A stretch of 64,000 bases of DNA from Suillus spraguei (Eukaryota; Basidiomycota; Agaricomycetes; Boletales; Suillaceae), in the NCBI GenBank assembly GCA_016800925.1, contig JABCPU010000165.1:1-64000 (forward strand), given 5' to 3'. This document shows positions 58,980 to 64,000 of the stretch, in pieces. Both the position numbers and the translations under genes were made by a program. Under the pieces are notes generated by a model. The model saw nothing but the letters and a program-made list of their open reading frames with translations, had not been told where the DNA came from and ran no database searches. The first letter of the stretch is position 1; the number at the start of each line of letters is the position of its first letter.

Positions 58980-60155
58980 ATGGGCAAAAAGAATATTTCG
59001 AATACTTCATCCTCCCGTACGAACAGACCAAGACGTGGTGGACGCGCACAACGACATAAGAGCGCGAGAACCTCCCAACAATCCCAGCCATTGTCCAGTT
59101 TCCCCGAGGACTCCGCCAAGCCTTCAAGCATTATCGAAGATGATAGCTCAAATTATTGCTCAGCTGAAGATGATGAATGCGAGTGATTTAACGAGGTAAT
59201 GGAATGACCACTCATGAGCGCACAGCTGGGCGACTGCACATCGATGTACCCGTGGCGATGTGGGTATGTTAATTTATCATTCACTGTGTGCCGTTTTTAT
59301 AATATAAACAATCGAGGACTTCGACCATTGTGATCCCCGCCGATGCTCTGGGAAGAAACTCGCCCGTCTCGGTCTTATAACGGAGCTGAGGGTGGGATCC
59401 AGATTTCGAGGCGTGGTTGTATCGTGCGTCTGTCCCGTTCCGAACGTCCTACACACTCAATTTAACACCAATTCATTTGCCACCAGTCCAAAAGGGACCC
59501 TCGTCGTAAGCCCAGCAGACAAAGAGATCGTTGGGCGAGACGGTATCGCCGTTGTTGAATGTTCTTGGGCCCGCATAGACGACGTCCCATTTTCGAAAAT
59601 TGCCAGCCCACACGAACGGCTTCGTAAGTCCATTATTCTCTTACACATATCTCTAGTTGATAATGGATCATTTGCAGTCCCCTACTTGCTTGCTACCAAC
59701 CCCACTAATTATGGCAAGCCTTGGCGACTGAACTGTGTCGAGGCGCTTGCAGCAACCTTCTACATTACAGGGTTCGATCAGCATGCAGAGACCCTACTTA
59801 GTTCGTTTGGGTGGGGCAATTCTTTCTGGAAAGTTAATAGGTACAGTTCTTTTGCGATCATACTGTTCTGCATTGATTAAAAAATTGATTGTAGTCCATA
59901 CCTCAAACGATACCAAACGTGCACCTCGGCAGAAGAGGTTGCTGTGATGGAGGAGACTATTATTGCAGAGCTCCAGGCGAGCTATGAGGAATCGCGCAGG
60001 GAAAAAGGTTTGCATTTCTGTCTGTGTGTTTCAATATCTCATGTCCAGAAGATGCAGCTAGGAGCACTGAGGATCTTCTCGTGCGGAATCCTAATCATGC
60101 CATGCCCAGTGACGATGATGGGTTAAGCTCTGCGTCAGAGGGTGATGTAGAATGA
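58980..60155 (+). CDS. TSR3: 18S rRNA aminocarboxypropyltransferase Tsr3
   Basis: ATG at 58980 (MGKKNISNTSSSRTNRPRRG), preferred over an in-frame ATG at 58956 because the basic GKK start fits the family. A basic Ser-rich leader and an acidic patch (DDSSNYCSAEDDE) are followed after introns by VPVAMWDFDHCDPRRCSGKK, LARLGLITELRVGSRFRGVV, SPKGTLVVSPADKEIVGRDG, VVECSWARIDDVPF, LPYLLATNPTNYGKPWRLNC, VEALAATFYITGFDQHAETL, FGWGNSFWKVNSPYLKRYQT, and an acidic Ser-rich tail ending SASEGDVE. The CDPxRCSGKKL and NYGKPxxLxxVEAxAA motifs are diagnostic. Tsr3 transfers the acp group from S-adenosylmethionine to the modified pseudouridine of 18S rRNA late in 40S maturation. Stop TGA at 60153. Confidence 0.9.
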
Positions 60156-60900
60156 TATTACTGAAGGTAGAATAATTGTTTCAATTACCCTACCATGGCG
60201 TCTGTTGGTCGGTTCGCCGTTCCCAAAAACCATCGAGCAATCTTAGGGATGCAACATATCTTTAACCAATCTATTGAGGCTTCCATGAAAGTTTCATATT
60301 GGATGCCGTAGATGGGAGATGCAGTTACGTGGTACTAACAAAAGCCGCGATCTGTAAGCATTTTTAAGTTATAAATTATGGCTACAATTGTGCAGTAAGG
60401 CCTTTCGATGCATGTAGGTCGGAGGCTGAAGAAAATATCTTATGCGCGTAGACAGTCAACTGAGGCGACGCTGTCCACCGGAGTGACCGTAATTACTAGT
60501 GACGTTACGGGCATACCTTGGGCTCGTTGCATTGTGGTTGGTATGTACATAAGAGGACTTGCGCATGTGGGGAATATATTCAACACCGACCACATACGAA
60601 GTATGAATCACTGCGTAAAGGTCATCCTATGCTGGCAATACGAAGGGATTTATTACAGTGCCGTGATTGAATGTATCAGACATCTGCAAGAACCTCATAG
60701 GGCTGGGTACGTGAAGGGAATATTTACTCAGTTTTGCCTACTCCACATGCTCACTGCCATGCGCGGGACCCCAGATGTTCTGGATCAATAGCAGCTCTTG
60801 TGTCAAGCCTTTGAATTTCTTGCTACATCCATGTGATATTGTGCCACATCAGGTCCGTTGAATACGATGCTACACTAGAGGGTATCAATGTCGAATACAT
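60156..60900. other. Intergenic region with one unrecognised ORF
   Basis: A single frame at 60408-60791 (127 codons, MHVGRRLKKISYARRQSTEA) is open but shows no known domain. I cannot tell whether it is real. Confidence 0.3.
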
Positions 60901-62791
<1,891 letters not shown>

Positions 62792-64000
62792 ATGCCTTCA
62801 AACGAAAAATTGGACTCTGAAAAACTTTCAGAGCACGAGACTGAGAGATATCCAGATTCTGACCGTGACAAGGACAAATCTCACAAGTCAAAGTCTTCTT
62901 CAAAGTGTACTACAAGTCTCATCTCCTCTTCCTCTCCTAGACTTAATATTTTCTTTTCTAGCCAAAGATCTCTCACATGTTCCTTGCAAATTCTTCAAGG
63001 TCGGCGCTTGCACAGCAGGCTCTTCTTGTCCATTCTCCCATAACGTCCAAGAGCCTGGTCAGCAGAAGGACGTCTGTGCATGGTTCGTCAAGGGAAACTG
63101 CAAGTTTGGCCACAAGTGTGCTTTAGCACATGTTCTTCCTGGCCAGAGTATGTCCATGGACAGGAAAAATAAGAAGTCGGCCCAGCTCGCTGCCAATGCC
63201 GCGGGAAGTGGTGGTCCGAAGGATAGCCCAAAAGCAGGGAAGAGTGTCAGAAAAGATCCTCATGTGCATAATGGTTCAGGAGGCACCTCTGCTGCAGGGA
63301 ATGTTCGCGGAAGTCTTCTTTCCGGTTCCACAGCTCCTACAAGATCTCTCAGCGCTTCCTCTCGTCCCCCAATTTCCATGCCGTTAAAAGCTACAATTTC
63401 CCCATCCGCCCCCGCCCCACCCCTCAAAGATACCGATTTCGCTTCATTTTCTCTCCCAGATGATACAGAGAAGTTGCCAGCAGCGCCTCTTCAGAGACGA
63501 CCTACGCCGCCATTCGAACCCAAGTCACCGGCACCTGCTCAAGCTAGCGAGTTTAAGGAAGACCGCAAAAGTCCCTCCCCACCAACACTCCCTCTCAGCA
63601 TGCCTAGTACACGACGTTCGGGTTTACCACATCGTCCTGCAGATTCCGCGGATCTTGGCCCCATTGGATCCCCGCCACGTGGCTCCCTTCCCCGCACTGG
63701 ACTCGCCAATGGATTTTCACCCGGCACATCGCCTGCTGCTGCTCCAGTATCATCTACGCTGCCTACTCAGTCCCAGACTGTATTCCAGTCGTATGATGCC
63801 AAACCCTCGATACTGGACACGAAACATCGTTCCGGGCTTGCCGCATCTCTCGGCACGTGGAAGACAGAGCTCGGTCCAGTTCCATCGCAAGTTGTCACTC
63901 GTGGGGATGGAAGTCTTAATATGCGTGATCTCGATCACGAGATTGCTGTAGAAGACGAAGACCTAGAGGAATTCCTGCCAAGCTCCCTTAATGACCTTCT
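62792..64000 (+). CDS. CCCH zinc-finger protein, Lee1/Cps3-like (3' end outside window)
   Basis: ATG at 62792 (MPSNEKLDSEKLSEHETERY), a short acidic/Lys/Ser-rich first exon, one intron near 62907-62961, then two tandem CCCH fingers: CKFFKVGACTAGSSCPFSHN and CAWFVKGNCKFGHKCALAHV (C-X7/8-C-X5-C-X3-H type). After them comes a long Pro/Ser-rich, probably disordered region with LPPxPxxRRPTPPFEP-like and SPPTLPLSMPSTRRSG stretches, and a block LAASLGTWKTELGPVPSQVV. The frame is still open at the window end. Finger spacing and the following low-complexity region resemble fungal Lee1/Cps3 proteins, which bind RNA or DNA. The role is not established from the sequence. Confidence 0.8.

Noticed and set aside
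60408..60791. 127-codon ORF as a host gene
   Set aside because: No recognisable domain, codon pattern or splice support; kept only as a note in the intergenic entry.

Overview
The window looks like a piece of nuclear chromosome from a filamentous basidiomycete (Agaricomycetes). The host genes are split by many short (about 45-70 bp) GT-AG introns. Their products (pheromone-type MAP kinase, SmD1, mitochondrial AsnRS, mL41, Tsr3, GH27 and GH51 glycosidases) are fungal in character. The repeats are Ty3/gypsy chromoviruses, solo LTRs and a pogo-like DNA transposon, as in repeat-rich Agaricomycete genomes. I cannot name the species.

Layout. (1) 1-3.5 kb: start of a minus-strand gypsy element cut by the window edge, two solo LTRs, and the 3' part of a gene of the kind usually found next to transposons. 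(2) 5.3-11.25 kb: host genes, all on the minus strand: a decayed aspartic peptidase, a membrane-anchored GH27 alpha-galactosidase, mitochondrial AsnRS and SmD1. (3) 11.8-14.85 kb: a 3.04 kb pogo-like transposon with 40-bp inverted ends and TA duplications. (4) 15.5-42.2 kb: nested gypsy elements. Copy A (minus) joins copy C (plus) head to head through a 1.07 kb inverted repeat. Copy B (7.86 kb, both LTRs, perfect 5-bp duplication) sits inside C. Four solo LTRs sit in or between these copies, and copy D follows. (5) 42.2-48 kb: low-complexity DNA, mini- and microsatellites and unrecognised ORF scraps. (6) 48-64 kb: host genes again: a second, secreted GH27, a histone deacetylase, a transaldolase, a GH51 arabinofuranosidase, mL41 and Tsr3 sharing a short divergent promoter, a Fus3/Kss1-type MAP kinase, and a CCCH zinc-finger gene that runs off the window.

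The most unusual feature is in the gypsy family. After pol (chromodomain integrase) and a gap of about 30-56 nt, every copy that reaches its 3' end carries a second long reading frame, ORF2. ORF2 encodes a helical N-terminal region, two Cys/His knuckles and a conserved acidic tail. The same family has an 11-nt sequence just inside the 5' LTR that is complementary to the likely start of its own RNA, which is the hallmark of Tf1/sushi-type self-priming. All copies look dead. Where copies can be compared, many stops are TGA opposite CGA, and most target-duplication mismatches are CG versus TG/CA, which points to cytosine-methylation decay.

The host genes are mostly unrelated housekeeping and wall-degrading functions. 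The two GH27 genes and the GH51 gene together suggest hemicellulose or galactoside breakdown. Coordinates of spliced genes are start-to-stop spans. Splice sites were placed by eye from reading frame and GT/AG signals.
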